Source: Alloprevotella sp.
GTDB taxonomy: Bacteria; Bacteroidota; Bacteroidia; Bacteroidales; Muribaculaceae
Reading direction: 5' to 3'
DNA length: 39,841 nt
Assembly: GCA_023663135.1 (NCBI GenBank)
Contig: JAMPIE010000011.1
Coordinates: 43,586 to 83,426 of the forward strand
The translations under genes were made by a program, and so were the position numbers. The notes beneath the pieces are model-generated. The model did no database searches. It was not told where the DNA came from and saw only the letters and a list, made by a program, of their open reading frames with translations. Shown piece by piece: positions 1 to 8,940 of the stretch (position 1 is its first letter; each line of letters starts with the position of its first letter).

Positions 1-37
1 TGATACTGCGAAAGTGGGAAAGTAGGTAACCGCCCCC
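1..37 (+). rRNA. rrf: 5S ribosomal RNA, 3' end (partial)
   Basis: The window opens inside a sequence matching the 3' part of bacterial 5S rRNA, with the conserved pattern GTGGGAAAGTAGGT followed by a short C-rich end that would close helix I. The 5' part, and presumably 23S and 16S, lie to the left. A hairpin terminator follows within a few bases, as expected at the end of an rRNA operon. The exact mature 3' end is approximate because the pairing strand is outside the window. Confidence 0.75.
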
Positions 38-42
38 TTCAG

Positions 43-80
43 AGAGCGCCGAGGAGACAATCCCCGGCGCTCTGCTTTGT
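43..80 (+). terminator. Rho-independent terminator of the rRNA operon
   Basis: AGAGCGCCG (43-51) pairs perfectly with CGGCGCTCT (65-73). A few more pairs inside the loop are possible after one mismatch. The stem is followed by the T-rich GCTTTGTT. It sits directly after the 5S rRNA end and points the same way. Confidence 0.75.
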
Positions 81-356
81 TCGCCCGACATGGGCATAAT
101 CAAAAGGGTAGAAGTCCCTAACGCAGCCTAATATCGACCGCGCTAAGTCCCGACCGCGTAAATCAGCGATACCATAACAGTGCTATGGGCGGTACCGCGG
201 TAGTGATATTGGCAACTACAATGCATCCATTAAAAAATGAGACATATATCCCAAGACCCTCAATAGGAAACTGACTCTTTCCGATGAACCGAAAACAGCT
301 ATACTTTTGCCTGATCAGGAGATTTTGTCACGCCGGAGATAGAGGCGACGGTCGGA
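81..356. other. Intergenic region without a recognisable gene
   Basis: This lies between the rRNA terminator and the 3' end of mfd. No convincing reading frame or RNA gene was seen. Visible elements are a direct repeat CGACCGCG (135-142 and 151-158), a palindrome GCGGTACCGC (189-198), and a promoter-like TACTTTTG (302-309) touching a second palindrome CCTGATCAGG (310-319). Their function is unknown. Confidence 0.5.
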
Positions 357-3300
357 TTAGAGGGCTGTGAGGTTGGAGATTTCGTTGAGGATGGCTACGG
401 CTTCTTCTACGGAGGGGACGGAAGTGATGATGATGGAGCGTCGGTTGTCACGCTGACGCAGACGAGTGCGGTCGGTGTGGGCTTGGAGGTAGGCAAGGAG
501 CCGACCGAAGGCACGCGATCCGTAGTAGGCACGGTTTGACTCGTCGACGAGATAGAGATACATGGTGTCTTGCTTGAGGACAATCTTCTCAATGCCAAGG
601 CGACGGCCGAGGGTGCGGAGGGTGGGGATGCGTAGGAGCTCGGCAGCCTCGGGAGGCATCTTGCCGAAGCGATCAATGAGGTTGTTGCGGAAGGTGAGGA
701 GGTCACTCTCGCGCTCAATGGCATCGAGCTGACGGTAGAGGGCTATGCGCTCAGAGTCGTGGGGCACGTAGGAGGGTGGAAGGAGGAGCTCCATGTCGCT
801 CTCAATGTTGGTGTCGGCCACGAAGTCGATATCGTCGGGCTGGAGGTGGGCATCTGGCGAGCCGCCCTTTGCCTTGTCGTTGACCATGTCGGGGAACTCT
901 TGAGTGCGGAGCTCGGTGACGGCTTCCCGGAGGATGCGTTGGTAGGTCTCGTAGCCGAGATCGGCGATAAATCCGCTCTGCTCGGCACCGAGGAGGTTAC
1001 CGGCACCACGGATGTCGAGATCTTGCATAGCAATCTGAATGCCTGAACCGAGGTCGGAGAAGCTCTCGATGGCTTGGAGTCGACGTCGGGCAGTAGGAGT
1101 GAGAGGGAGCCCGGGGGGTGTGAGCAGGTAGCAGAACGCCTTGCGGGAGGAGCGGCCTACGCGCCCGCGGAGCTGATGGAGCTCGGAGAGGCCAAAGCGG
1201 TGGGCATCGTTGATGATGATGGTGTTGACACGAGGCATATCGATGCCGCTCTCTATGATGGTGGTGGAGAGGAGGATGTCGTAGTCGTGGGCGGCAAAGT
1301 CGATGATGGTCTGCTCGAGCTTGTCGGGGGGCATCTGGCCATGGCCCACGATGGTGCGAGCGTCGGGGACGAGACGGCGAATGCGAGTCTCGAGGTCGAG
1401 GAGGCCCTCAATGCGGGGGTTGACCACGAATACTTGTCCGCCGCGGGCAATCTCAAAGTTGATGGCCTCGGTGAGGAGCTCGTCGGAGATGGTGTCTACA
1501 GATGTGAGGATGGGGTAGCGATTGGGGGGCGGGGTGTTGATGTTGCTTATCTCGCGTGCACCCATGAGGGAGAATTGGAGAGTGCGCGGGATGGGGGTGG
1601 CGCTCATGGTGAGAGTGTCCACCGAGGTCTTGAGCTGCTTGAGACGCTCTTTGACGGCCACGCCAAACTTCTGTTCTTCGTCGACAATTAGTAGGCCGAG
1701 GTCTTTGAACTTCACCGACTTGCCGATGAGCTTGTGAGTGCCAATAAGAATGTCAATCTTCCCATCGGCAAGGTCGGCGAGTATTTGGCGGGTCTGGGCT
1801 GCGGAGCGAGCTCGGGAGAGATATTCTACCCTCACGGGAAAGTCTTTCAGACGGCGCGAGAAGGTGTCGAAATGCTGGAAGGCGAGGACGGTTGTGGGGA
1901 CCAGGACGGCTGTCTGCTTGCCATCTGAGGCGGCTTTGAAGGCGGCACGGATGGCGATCTCGGTCTTGCCGAACCCCACGTCGCCACAGATGAGTCGATC
2001 CATGGGGCGAGTAGACTCCATATCGTGCTTCACCTGGGCCGTAGCAGTGGCCTGGTCGGGGGTATCCTCATATATAAAGGAGGCTTCGAGCTCATGCTGA
2101 AGAAATGAGTCGGGAGCGAAGGCATGGCCCTTCTGCTGGAGCCGGGCGGCGTATAGGCGGATGAGGTCGCGTGCGATATCTTTGAGCTTCTCCTTGGTGC
2201 GCTCTTTGATGCGAGTCCATGCGCCGGTGCCGAGCTTGTTAATCTTTGGGGGTATGCCTTCCTTGCCGCGATATTTGGCGAGTTTATGGAGGGAGTGTAT
2301 GGATACAAAGACTACATCATCGTTGGCATAAGTGAGCTTGATGGCTTCCTGGACGCGGCCATTGGTGATGTTGCGTACGAGGCCGTCGAAGCGGCCCACG
2401 CCATGGTCGACATGGACAATAAAGTCGCCGGGCTCGATGGCCTGTAGCTCCTTGAGCGAAAGTGCGAGCTTGCCGGAGCGAGCGCGGTCGCTCTTGAGAG
2501 TGTATTTGTGGAAGCGGTCAAAGATCTGATGGTCGGTGAATACAGCCATTCGCGTCGCGGGGTCGACGAAACCCTCGTGGAGAGTGGCCTCGATGGGGGT
2601 GAAGCTGATGTCGTCGCCACGGTCGGCAAAGATGGCTCGAAGGCGATCGGCTTGTCCGTCGTTTTCGGTGAGGATATAAATCTTTAGGCCGTCGGCAGCG
2701 AGTCGCTTGAAGGAGTCGGCTATCAGGTCAAAGTTTTTGTGATAGAGGGTCTGGGGGGTAGTGGAGAAATCGACAGAGACACCGTTTTTAGCGCGAGCCT
2801 CCCCCTTGGCTGCGGAGAAGTGGACGCGCTTCATTAGGGCGAGCTGACTCTCGATGTCGGTCGGGGGAACGAGGCGAGAGAGGGAGTCGCGATCAATCCC
2901 CTCCTCGGCGGCAATATCGGCGCTTTCGGAGAACGACTGTTTGGAGAGCTCGGCAATGCGCGAGAGGGTATAGGTCATGTCGTGGAGGGCCACGATGGAA
3001 CCCGGTGGAAGGAGATGTAGCAGGGAGAGACGGGAAGTTGAGTCGGCCACATTTGCTGTGATGTCAACAGAATCGAGCCGCTCAGATGAGAGCTGTGTCT
3101 CAATGTCAAAGGTGCGGATGGAGTCGATCTCGTCGTCAAAGAAATCGATGCGGAAGGGAAGCTCGCTCGAGAAGCCAAAGATGTCGAGGATGGAGCCGCG
3201 CCGGGCAAACTGGCCGGGTTCGTAGACATAGTCGCGCTCGGCAAAGCCGAGGTCGCGCAGTCGGTGGATAGTCACGGTGAGCGACACTTTGGCACCTCGC

Positions 3301-3770
3301 GAGAGGGAAATGGTTGAGCTGGAGATAGTTTCGCCGGCGGCTACTCCCTCAGCCAGGGCCTCCGGATAAGTGACGATAAACCGAAGGGACGATGACGGGG
3401 ATGAGAGTCGGGAGAGTGTATCAATGCGAAGTATTTGCTGAGGGGGGTCGGGGATACCATAGCGGATGTCGCGCCGATAGCCGGAGGGGAGAATGGCAAC
3501 AGCCTCTTCTCCTACAAGGCGAGTGAGGTCGTGGAGGAGATAACCGGCATCGTCGAGCGTGTCGGCCACGATAACGATGGGCTTAGCATCGGGATCGGGA
3601 AGAAGACGGCTCAGGGCCATGGCAGCGGCCGAACCAGCGAGGCCATAGAGATATAAGTCGGGAGCCTGAGAGGCCATAGCGCGGTCGAGGGCGTTGCGCC
3701 GAGCCTTGGTCATGAATTTGTCGGCAAGGCCCTTTAGCCTCGGGGGTATGGATGCTTTTGTTGACGGCAT
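357..3770 (-). CDS. mfd: Transcription-repair coupling factor Mfd
   Basis: A 1137-residue protein of normal Mfd length. Mfd is a cytoplasmic ATP-driven translocase that removes RNA polymerase stalled at DNA lesions and recruits UvrA. The N-terminal third resembles UvrB (damage-recognition homology). A RNA-polymerase-interacting region around residues 440-500 follows, containing the typical [14 protein letters not shown] stretch. The SF2 helicase core has Walker A GDVGFGKT (Lys 602) and the DEEQ box (697-700). The later segment [18 protein letters not shown] is the translocation/motif VI region, and a TRCF C-terminal domain ends the protein. ATG start at 3770. It is the last gene of a leftward run, 21 bp after the S41 protease gene, so it is probably co-transcribed with it. 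No clear terminator was seen after its stop. Confidence 0.97.
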   Translation of the reverse strand: MPSTKASIPPRLKGLADKFMTKARRNALDRAMASQAPDLYLYGLAGSAAAMALSRLLPDPDAKPIVIVADTLDDAGYLLHDLTRLVGEEAVAILPSGYRRDIRYGIPDPPQQILRIDTLSRLSSPSSSLRFIVTYPEALAEGVAAGETISSSTISLSRGAKVSLTVTIHRLRDLGFAERDYVYEPGQFARRGSILDIFGFSSELPFRIDFFDDEIDSIRTFDIETQLSSERLDSVDITANVADSTSRLSLLHLLPPGSIVALHDMTYTLSRIAELSKQSFSESADIAAEEGIDRDSLSRLVPPTDIESQLALMKRVHFSAAKGEARAKNGVSVDFSTTPQTLYHKNFDLIADSFKRLAADGLKIYILTENDGQADRLRAIFADRGDDISFTPIEATLHEGFVDPATRMAVFTDHQIFDRFHKYTLKSDRARSGKLALSLKELQAIEPGDFIVHVDHGVGRFDGLVRNITNGRVQEAIKLTYANDDVVFVSIHSLHKLAKYRGKEGIPPKINKLGTGAWTRIKERTKEKLKDIARDLIRLYAARLQQKGHAFAPDSFLQHELEASFIYEDTPDQATATAQVKHDMESTRPMDRLICGDVGFGKTEIAIRAAFKAASDGKQTAVLVPTTVLAFQHFDTFSRRLKDFPVRVEYLSRARSAAQTRQILADLADGKIDILIGTHKLIGKSVKFKDLGLLIVDEEQKFGVAVKERLKQLKTSVDTLTMSATPIPRTLQFSLMGAREISNINTPPPNRYPILTSVDTISDELLTEAINFEIARGGQVFVVNPRIEGLLDLETRIRRLVPDARTIVGHGQMPPDKLEQTIIDFAAHDYDILLSTTIIESGIDMPRVNTIIINDAHRFGLSELHQLRGRVGRSSRKAFCYLLTPPGLPLTPTARRRLQAIESFSDLGSGIQIAMQDLDIRGAGNLLGAEQSGFIADLGYETYQRILREAVTELRTQEFPDMVNDKAKGGSPDAHLQPDDIDFVADTNIESDMELLLPPSYVPHDSERIALYRQLDAIERESDLLTFRNNLIDRFGKMPPEAAELLRIPTLRTLGRRLGIEKIVLKQDTMYLYLVDESNRAYYGSRAFGRLLAYLQAHTDRTRLRQRDNRRSIIITSVPSVEEAVAILNEISNLTAL

Positions 3771-3791
3771 CGTGGCAAAGGTGATGGGAGC

Positions 3792-5474
3792 TTATTTTTT
3801 CTTGGCAGGGGGGAGGAGGGTGTTTCGATAGATGACTTTGTCGGAGAGGATGGCTTTGGCCTTGTCGACGGCGGGGTCGGAGTTGAGCGATACCTCGGCC
3901 TCGCCACGGTCGCCGTAGTAGCGGCTGACAATCTCTCGGGCGAGATAGGGTTCAATGTCGGCACGGTGGGTGTCTAGGTCGCGCGAGAGGGAGTGACGTA
4001 ACATACCGCCGAGACGATCAAACTCCTCAGCGACAGAGTCGGTCATATATCCCTCAAGCTTTGCAGCCTCACGGAGCTGGCTGAGCATCGACTCACAGAC
4101 GCGATCGTAATTAAAGCGTTGAGGGTCGATGAAGCTCTTGAAGTCGGAGTAGATGGAGTCGGTGATGACGAAGTCGGAGGGGCGGCCAATAGTGGGGTGA
4201 GAGGCGGCAAATTTGTTGGCGAAGTCAAAGGCCCAATCGTCGCGGACGACATTGAAGGTCAATCGGCTCACGTCGGGATAGTTAACGACGGAGTCGGGGG
4301 TGATACCGCCGCCATCGCGCACCTCGCGCCCGGCCATGGTGTGGAACACATGAGTGAGCGAGTCGGGAATGCGGGAGACGGAGCCATTGGCATCGCGGGC
4401 AGAATAGTCGATAGCTTGGATGAGGCGCCCCGAGGGGATGTAATATTTGGCCACAGTGACCTTGAGCATCCCATCGGAGGGGAGAGAGCGGGCACCCTGG
4501 ACGAGGCCCTTGCCAAAGGAGCGATTGCCTATAATCACAGCGCGGTCAAGGTCTTGAAGGGCTCCGGCTGTAATCTCGGAGGAGGAGGCAGAGTTCCCGT
4601 CGATTAAGACGGCCAGAGGGGTGGATGGAAAGATGGGCTTGGAAGTGGTCTTATATATCTTCTCCTCCATGGCACCGCGGCCGCGTGTTCTCACCACCTC
4701 GGTGCCTTTGGGGACAAAGTAGCCCACAGTGGCCACGGCAGCGTCGAGCAAGCCGCCACCATTGCCTCGGAGGTCGATAATGATGCCGTCGAGGGGGCCT
4801 CCCTTTTGGAGTCCCTCGAGAGCCTCCTTGACCTCGGTGGCAGTCTTGTCGCTAAAGGAGGTGATGGCCAGGTAACCGATTGAAGGCATATCTTTAAGCC
4901 GACCGGAAAATGGGACTGAGGGCATTACGATCTTCTCGCGCACGAGGTCGAAGGCGAGGAGTGAGTCGGGTCCCACCCACGGGCGGGCCACCTCGATGTG
5001 GAGCGGCGTGCCGGCCTGTCCCTTAAGGAGAGTGGTGACCTTGTCGCTCTGCCAGCCACGGACATCGGTGGAATCAATCTTAATGATTAGGTCGCCGGTC
5101 TTTAGGCCGGAGCGCCATGCGGGGGAGTCCTCTGCGGGGCCGGCCACAACCGTGCCTCCACGTGCGGGAATGTAGCGGATGTAAGAGCCGATGCCGCCAT
5201 ACTCGCCGGAGGTGATGGCCATAAAGTCTTTTTGCTGCTGGCGGGGCATATACTCGGTGTATGGGTCGAGCGAGGCGAGCATGGCATTTATGGCAGTCTG
5301 GATAGACTTTTCAATGTCGATGGTGTCAACATAATTGAGCTGAAGCTCCTTGACCAAGGCGTTGAAGATGTCGAGGTTGCGGGTCACTTCGCTCTTGGGA
5401 CTCCTTGTGATAGCCGAGGCAGACAGAGGGAGAGCGATGAGGGCGAGGAGAAAGAGTCGGATAAGGGATTTCAT
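3792..5474 (-). CDS. S41 family C-terminal processing peptidase (CtpA-like)
   Basis: A secreted or periplasmic serine protease of the tail-specific protease family, which trims or degrades envelope proteins. The protein is 560 residues from the ATG at 5474, which gives a clean signal peptide (MKSLIRLFLLALIALPLSASA). The frame extends 12 codons upstream to a TTG overlapping the previous stop, but the ATG is preferred. After a short N-terminal helical region comes a PDZ domain (roughly residues 75-165). The S41 catalytic domain follows, with the nucleophile in NSASSSEI (Ser 297) and the general base in SFGKG (Lys 322), 25 residues apart as usual in the family. It lies between a DUF4294 gene and mfd on the same strand. 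The substrate is unknown. Confidence 0.93.
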   Translation of the reverse strand: MKSLIRLFLLALIALPLSASAITRSPKSEVTRNLDIFNALVKELQLNYVDTIDIEKSIQTAINAMLASLDPYTEYMPRQQQKDFMAITSGEYGGIGSYIRYIPARGGTVVAGPAEDSPAWRSGLKTGDLIIKIDSTDVRGWQSDKVTTLLKGQAGTPLHIEVARPWVGPDSLLAFDLVREKIVMPSVPFSGRLKDMPSIGYLAITSFSDKTATEVKEALEGLQKGGPLDGIIIDLRGNGGGLLDAAVATVGYFVPKGTEVVRTRGRGAMEEKIYKTTSKPIFPSTPLAVLIDGNSASSSEITAGALQDLDRAVIIGNRSFGKGLVQGARSLPSDGMLKVTVAKYYIPSGRLIQAIDYSARDANGSVSRIPDSLTHVFHTMAGREVRDGGGITPDSVVNYPDVSRLTFNVVRDDWAFDFANKFAASHPTIGRPSDFVITDSIYSDFKSFIDPQRFNYDRVCESMLSQLREAAKLEGYMTDSVAEEFDRLGGMLRHSLSRDLDTHRADIEPYLAREIVSRYYGDRGEAEVSLNSDPAVDKAKAILSDKVIYRNTLLPPAKKK

Positions 5475-5506
5475 TGTCGGAGTGTGTGGAGTAAGAGGGG
5501 GAAATT

Positions 5507-6148
5507 TCAAAGTTGGCCGAGCTCCACCTTGCAGGCGATGCGCTCGATGATTTCATCCTTGCGATCTTTGTCGGGACGATAGTCGGCACGAAGGTTAACG
5601 CCAAAAAAGCGGCCGAAGGTCTGCCAAAATCCGGCGCGAAACGAGCCGAGGAAGGCCTTGATGATTGAGTAGCCGCTCTGGTCGGTCTCGCGCTTGATGA
5701 GCTTGATGAGGATACGGGCTTGATTTTTGGTAAAACGCTTGAGGACAGGCTTATATTGCTCAAAGATGGCTCCTTCCATGGCCTTGAGATAATCTTCGCG
5801 TTCCTTCTGGGTGGGGAAGGTCTCGATATACTCATAGGTCTCTAAGATGGTCTCACAGATGAGCTTGGCATAAGGTAGGGTCTTCTTCACGTCGCGGACG
5901 GTCTTCCAGTAATATTCCTCCTCCTTTTTGTTTTTGAACTTGAGAGGGGGGAAGACAGTGACGTCGTTGAGTACAATCATCATCACTCCCGAGTCGCCAT
6001 CGATGTCGGTGTGGTAGTAGCCACGAGCACCACGAATGCGCCCATCGCCTACTTCCGGGACGGCGATGTCATGTTTCTGCTGCGCAATAGCGCCTAAGGC
6101 GATTGTCGCGAGCAGAAAGAGGGGCATGAGATGATGGAGGATATTCAC
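5507..6148 (-). CDS. DUF4294 family exported protein
   Basis: A 213-residue protein with a signal peptide (hydrophobic MPLFLLATIALGAIA, then Gln-rich cleavage region). The body is charged and matches the Bacteroidetes-specific DUF4294 family as I recognise it: an N-terminal beta-rich part ending in MMIVLNDVTVFPPLKFKNK, then a helical part with many Tyr and Glu/Lys residues (KTLPYAKLICETILETYEY). No catalytic motif is evident. The start is GTG at 6148; an alternative ATG at 6127 would leave the signal peptide without its basic n-region. It lies 32 bp upstream of the protease ATG and is probably co-transcribed with it. The biochemical function is unknown. A role near the protease, such as adaptor or substrate, is inference from position only. 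Confidence 0.75.
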   Translation of the reverse strand: MNILHHLMPLFLLATIALGAIAQQKHDIAVPEVGDGRIRGARGYYHTDIDGDSGVMMIVLNDVTVFPPLKFKNKKEEEYYWKTVRDVKKTLPYAKLICETILETYEYIETFPTQKEREDYLKAMEGAIFEQYKPVLKRFTKNQARILIKLIKRETDQSGYSIIKAFLGSFRAGFWQTFGRFFGVNLRADYRPDKDRKDEIIERIACKVELGQL

Positions 6149-6204
6149 TGTGATATAACGCCTAAGGGGCGCATTTGGGTTTGGTCGGATGAGCCAAAAT
6201 GCGG

Positions 6205-7797
6205 TCAGGCCTCAATGTCGGGACGTGGGGTCGGCGGATAGTCGAGTGTGTAGTGGAGTCCTCGGCTTTCGTGGCGCTCCTTGGCCTGCCGCATAATGAG
6301 ATAGCCCACGTTGATGATGTTTCGCAGCTCGCAAATCTGGCGAGAGGCCTTTGACTGCTTGAAGAGGCGCTCGGTCTCCTCATAGAGGATGTCGAGCCTG
6401 TTCCAGGCGCGGTCGAGGCGCAGATTAGATCGCACGATTCCTACATAAGTGCTCATGATTTGATTGACCTCCTTGGTGCTCTGGGTGATGAGCACCATTT
6501 CCTCGGGATGGGAGGTGCCCTCGTCGTTCCAATCGGGCACGTCGGAGCGGAAGTCGATATGAGAGATGGCCTGTGCGGCATGGGCAGCGGCAGCATCGGC
6601 ATACACCACGGCTTCGATGAGCGAGTTGGAGGCCAATCGATTACCGCCATGGAGGCCGGTGCACGAGCACTCGCCCACGGCATAGAGATGCTTGATGGAG
6701 CTCTCGCCGTTGGCATCGACGGCAATACCGCCACAGAGGTAATGTGCGGCCGGTGCCACAGGTATATAGTCGCGAGTGATGTCGATGCCGAGGCTCATAC
6801 ACTTGGCATATATATTGGGAAAGTGGCGGCGCGTCTCGTCGGGGTCTTTATGGGTCACATCAAGATAGACATGGTCGGCACCGGTCTGTTTCATCTCCGA
6901 GTCGATGGCACGAGCCACAATATCGCGCGGAGCCAACGACAGCCGGGGGTCGTATTTGTGCATAAACTCCTCGCCCTGCAGATTGCGCAAGACGGCGCCA
7001 TAGCCTCTCATGGCCTCGGTGATGAGAAACGATGGGCGGTCGCCGGGATGATAGAGAGCCGTTGGGTGAAACTGGATAAATTCCATATCTCTCACAGTGC
7101 CCTTGGCGCGATAGACCATGGCGATACCATCGCCGGTGGCCACGAGCGGATTGGTGGTAGTGGTGTAGACTGCACCGACACCCCCGGTGGCCATCACCGT
7201 AGTGCGAGCCAGGAAAGTGTCGACACGTCCGGCCTCGCAGTCAAGGATATAGGCACCATAGCAGGTGATGTCGGGGGTGCGACGAGTGACGATGCGCCCA
7301 AGATGGTGTTGAGTGATAATCTCGATGGCAAAATGATTTTCGAAGATGACAATGTCGGGATTGGCTCTAACTTGTTCAATGAGGCTCTCCTGGATCTCAA
7401 AACCGGTATTGTCGGCATGATGGAGGATGCGAAACTCCGAGTGTCCCCCCTCACGGTGGAGGTCAAAGAGGCCCGAGCCGTCGTCTTTCTTGTCGAAGTC
7501 CACGCCCCAGTCGATCAGCTGTTTGATCTGCCCCGGAGCACCCTCTACCACCTTGCGCACGGCTACCGGATCGGAGAGACTGTCGCCGGCCACCATCGTG
7601 TCATGGATATGTTTGTCAAAGGAGTCAACCTCGAGGTTAGTCACCGAAGCCACTCCCCCCTGAGCCAATGCCGTATTTGCCTCAGGCAAGAGAGTCTTGC
7701 AAATCAAGGCCACGCGGCCCGAGGCGGCGGCCTTAAGGGCAAAGCTCATTCCGGCGATGCCCGATCCTATGACGAGAAAATCAAACTTATGTGTCAT
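6205..7797 (-). CDS. nadB: L-aspartate oxidase NadB
   Basis: An FAD-dependent flavoprotein that oxidises L-aspartate to iminoaspartate, the first step of de novo NAD synthesis; NadA then makes quinolinate. The 530-residue protein starts at the ATG at 7797 (MTHKFDF). The open frame extends 20 codons further upstream, but those would put hydrophobic residues ahead of the Rossmann strand and overlap the promoter. Features: dinucleotide-binding GSGIAG (residues 11-16), TALAQGGVASV, the substrate-side HREGGHSEFRILHH segment, and GLHGGNRLASNSL near the flavin. These separate NadB from succinate dehydrogenase together with the cytoplasmic single-gene context. nadA and nadC are not in the window. A 56-bp gap separates it from the DUF4294 gene. 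Confidence 0.95.
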   Translation of the reverse strand: MTHKFDFLVIGSGIAGMSFALKAAASGRVALICKTLLPEANTALAQGGVASVTNLEVDSFDKHIHDTMVAGDSLSDPVAVRKVVEGAPGQIKQLIDWGVDFDKKDDGSGLFDLHREGGHSEFRILHHADNTGFEIQESLIEQVRANPDIVIFENHFAIEIITQHHLGRIVTRRTPDITCYGAYILDCEAGRVDTFLARTTVMATGGVGAVYTTTTNPLVATGDGIAMVYRAKGTVRDMEFIQFHPTALYHPGDRPSFLITEAMRGYGAVLRNLQGEEFMHKYDPRLSLAPRDIVARAIDSEMKQTGADHVYLDVTHKDPDETRRHFPNIYAKCMSLGIDITRDYIPVAPAAHYLCGGIAVDANGESSIKHLYAVGECSCTGLHGGNRLASNSLIEAVVYADAAAAHAAQAISHIDFRSDVPDWNDEGTSHPEEMVLITQSTKEVNQIMSTYVGIVRSNLRLDRAWNRLDILYEETERLFKQSKASRQICELRNIINVGYLIMRQAKERHESRGLHYTLDYPPTPRPDIEA

Positions 7798-7837
7798 CTG
7801 ATGATTGGTTAATGAGGATTGCACAGCAATCAAGGCA

Positions 7838-7845
7838 CAAAAATA
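7838..7845 (-). promoter_or_regulatory. Bacteroidetes-type promoter (-7 box) for nadB
   Basis: The minus strand reads TATTTTTG, matching TAnnTTTG. It would start transcription about 33 bases before the nadB ATG at 7797. No clear upstream TTTG box was seen. Confidence 0.5.
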
Positions 7846-7991
7846 CAAAAAAAGCACATGTGATAGACTCTTAGAGATAAATTAAAAAAAATCAATAAAG
7901 CAATATGCTAATTATTAGCCAGTTATAGGGTGTAGTGCCTGGTGAATTAAAAATTAAGACAGCCAATGCACTATAAATGAAAAAAAAACAG

Positions 7992-7999
7992 TAACTTTG
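7992..7999 (+). promoter_or_regulatory. Bacteroidetes-type promoter (-7 box) for tRNA-Pro
   Basis: TAACTTTG is an exact match to TAnnTTTG and lies 23 bases before the tRNA 5' end. The upstream region is A/T-rich without an obvious TTTG box. Confidence 0.65.
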
Positions 8000-8022
8000 C
8001 AGCGCTTTTGACAAAGCCAGCT

Positions 8023-8095
8023 CGGGGTGTAGCACAGTTGGCAGCGCGCCACGTTCGGGACGTGGAGGTCGGAAGTTCGAGTCTTCTCACCCCGA
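8023..8095 (+). tRNA. tRNA-Pro (anticodon CGG)
   Basis: A 73-nt cloverleaf without an encoded CCA. The acceptor stem CGGGGTG (8023-8029) pairs with CACCCCG (8088-8094), with discriminator A at 8095. The anticodon stem-loop is CCACG-TTCGGGA-CGTGG, which places CGG at the anticodon and reads proline codon CCG. The T arm has the standard GTTCGAGTC loop. It is a single tRNA with its own promoter and terminator. Confidence 0.97.
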
Positions 8096-8131
8096 CTTAA
8101 CTTGTTTTTATACAGAGTAGTAGCCTATCAT

Positions 8132-8168
8132 AGAGCGTCTGCCTTAGCGGTCGGCGCTCTTATTTTTG
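8132..8168 (+). terminator. Rho-independent terminator after tRNA-Pro
   Basis: AGAGCG (8132-8137) pairs with CGCTCT (8155-8160). The stem extends inward by a G-T and a C-G pair and is followed by TATTTTTG. It lies 37 bases after the tRNA. Confidence 0.65.
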
Positions 8169-8398
8169 TCGTGTAATGTCAAATCTTTGCATGGAAACTC
8201 GAAAAATCTGTCCACTTTCCGCACACGGTTTTTTACCCCTCCGCATCTCACTGGAAACCTTCAAGGAATGTTGCGGCAATTGCAACTCATAAGCAGACTG
8301 AAGATCTTTTCACAATATTCTGTAATGTCGCAGGGTGGCGGAAAGTGGATTTGTTGTCTGAAACATTATAGAATAGTGGATTTGTAAATATAGGATTG
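8169..8398. repeat. Intergenic region with paired direct and inverted repeats
   Basis: No gene is supported here. TGTAATGTC occurs twice (8172-8180, 8321-8329). TCCACTTTCCGC (8211-8222) is the exact reverse complement of GCGGAAAGTGGA (8338-8349). AGTGGATTTGT occurs twice in direct orientation (8344-8354, 8375-8385), 31 bp apart, just upstream of the promoter of the next operon. The arrangement could be an operator or the remnant of a small inserted element. Confidence 0.5.
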
Positions 8399-8406
8399 TA
8401 CCTTTG
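8399..8406 (+). promoter_or_regulatory. Bacteroidetes-type promoter (-7 box) for the coiled-coil/calcium ATPase pair
   Basis: TACCTTTG matches TAnnTTTG. It would give a leader of about 70 bases before the ATG at 8482. A TTTG lies at 8381-8384, but the 14-bp spacing is shorter than the usual 19-21. Confidence 0.6.
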
Positions 8407-8481
8407 CATTGTCAAAGACAATAACTGTTTGTTTTTATGTCAAACCACGACTAACTTCTCCCGTTTCACAACTTTTATATT

Positions 8482-8919
8482 ATGAGCAGCAACCGAATTA
8501 ACAACAACAATCTCAACATCACGCCTAAGGCTATTAAGGGCGGCCTTTGGGTTGTTGGCGCCATCATAATGCTTGTCATCGCCATGGCTTTTATCCGCCC
8601 GTGGTATAACGTATGGTCGCAGGAGATGGAGGGTAAGGCCGAGTTTGCAAAGGCCGAGCAAAACCGTAAGATTAAAATCGAGGAGGCTAAGGCCAATCTT
8701 GAGGCGGAGAAACTCAACGCCCAAGCTGAGATTGAGCGCGCAAAAGGTGCGGCCGAGGCTATCCGTATAGAGAATGGCTCCATTACCCCCACCTACATCC
8801 AGTATCTCTGGGTACGCCAGCAAGGCGACCTTAACAACAAGACCGTCATCTATGTCCCGACTGAGACCAACCTCCCTATACTTGAGTCAACACGTGGCTT
8901 GATGACCCCCGATAAATAA
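8482..8919 (+). CDS. Membrane-anchored coiled-coil protein resembling an SPFH/prohibitin protein without its core domain
   Basis: A 145-residue protein. Residues about 19-41 form one transmembrane helix (GGLWVVGAIIMLVIAMAF). Residues about 46-95 form an Ala/Glu/Lys coiled coil of the kind found after the band-7 domain in stomatin and prohibitin proteins (KAEFAKAEQNRKIKIEEAKA). The C-terminus contains TPTYIQYLWV and a beta-like TVIYVPTE segment, which resembles the end of prohibitin-like proteins. The roughly 150-residue SPFH domain that normally lies between membrane anchor and coiled coil is absent. ATG start at 8482. It lies 21 bp before the calcium ATPase gene and is very likely in its operon. 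A scaffold or regulatory role for the pump is only an inference. Confidence 0.7.
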   Translation: MSSNRINNNNLNITPKAIKGGLWVVGAIIMLVIAMAFIRPWYNVWSQEMEGKAEFAKAEQNRKIKIEEAKANLEAEKLNAQAEIERAKGAAEAIRIENGSITPTYIQYLWVRQQGDLNNKTVIYVPTETNLPILESTRGLMTPDK

Positions 8920-8940
8920 ACAAAAAATTTTCACGATCAT

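Noticed and set aside
1074..1691. 205-residue rightward frame inside mfd
   Set aside because: Shadow of the Mfd helicase core.
6460..7812. 450-residue rightward open frame across nadB
   Set aside because: It lies wholly antisense to an unmistakable NadB, has no domain, and reflects the codon bias of the real gene.
7798..7857. Longer start for NadB
   Set aside because: It would include the promoter box at 7838-7845 and add a hydrophobic leader to a cytoplasmic flavoenzyme.
8166..8387. 73-residue frame between tRNA-Pro and the coiled-coil gene
   Set aside because: It starts within the tRNA terminator, has no recognisable feature, and spans the repeat array.
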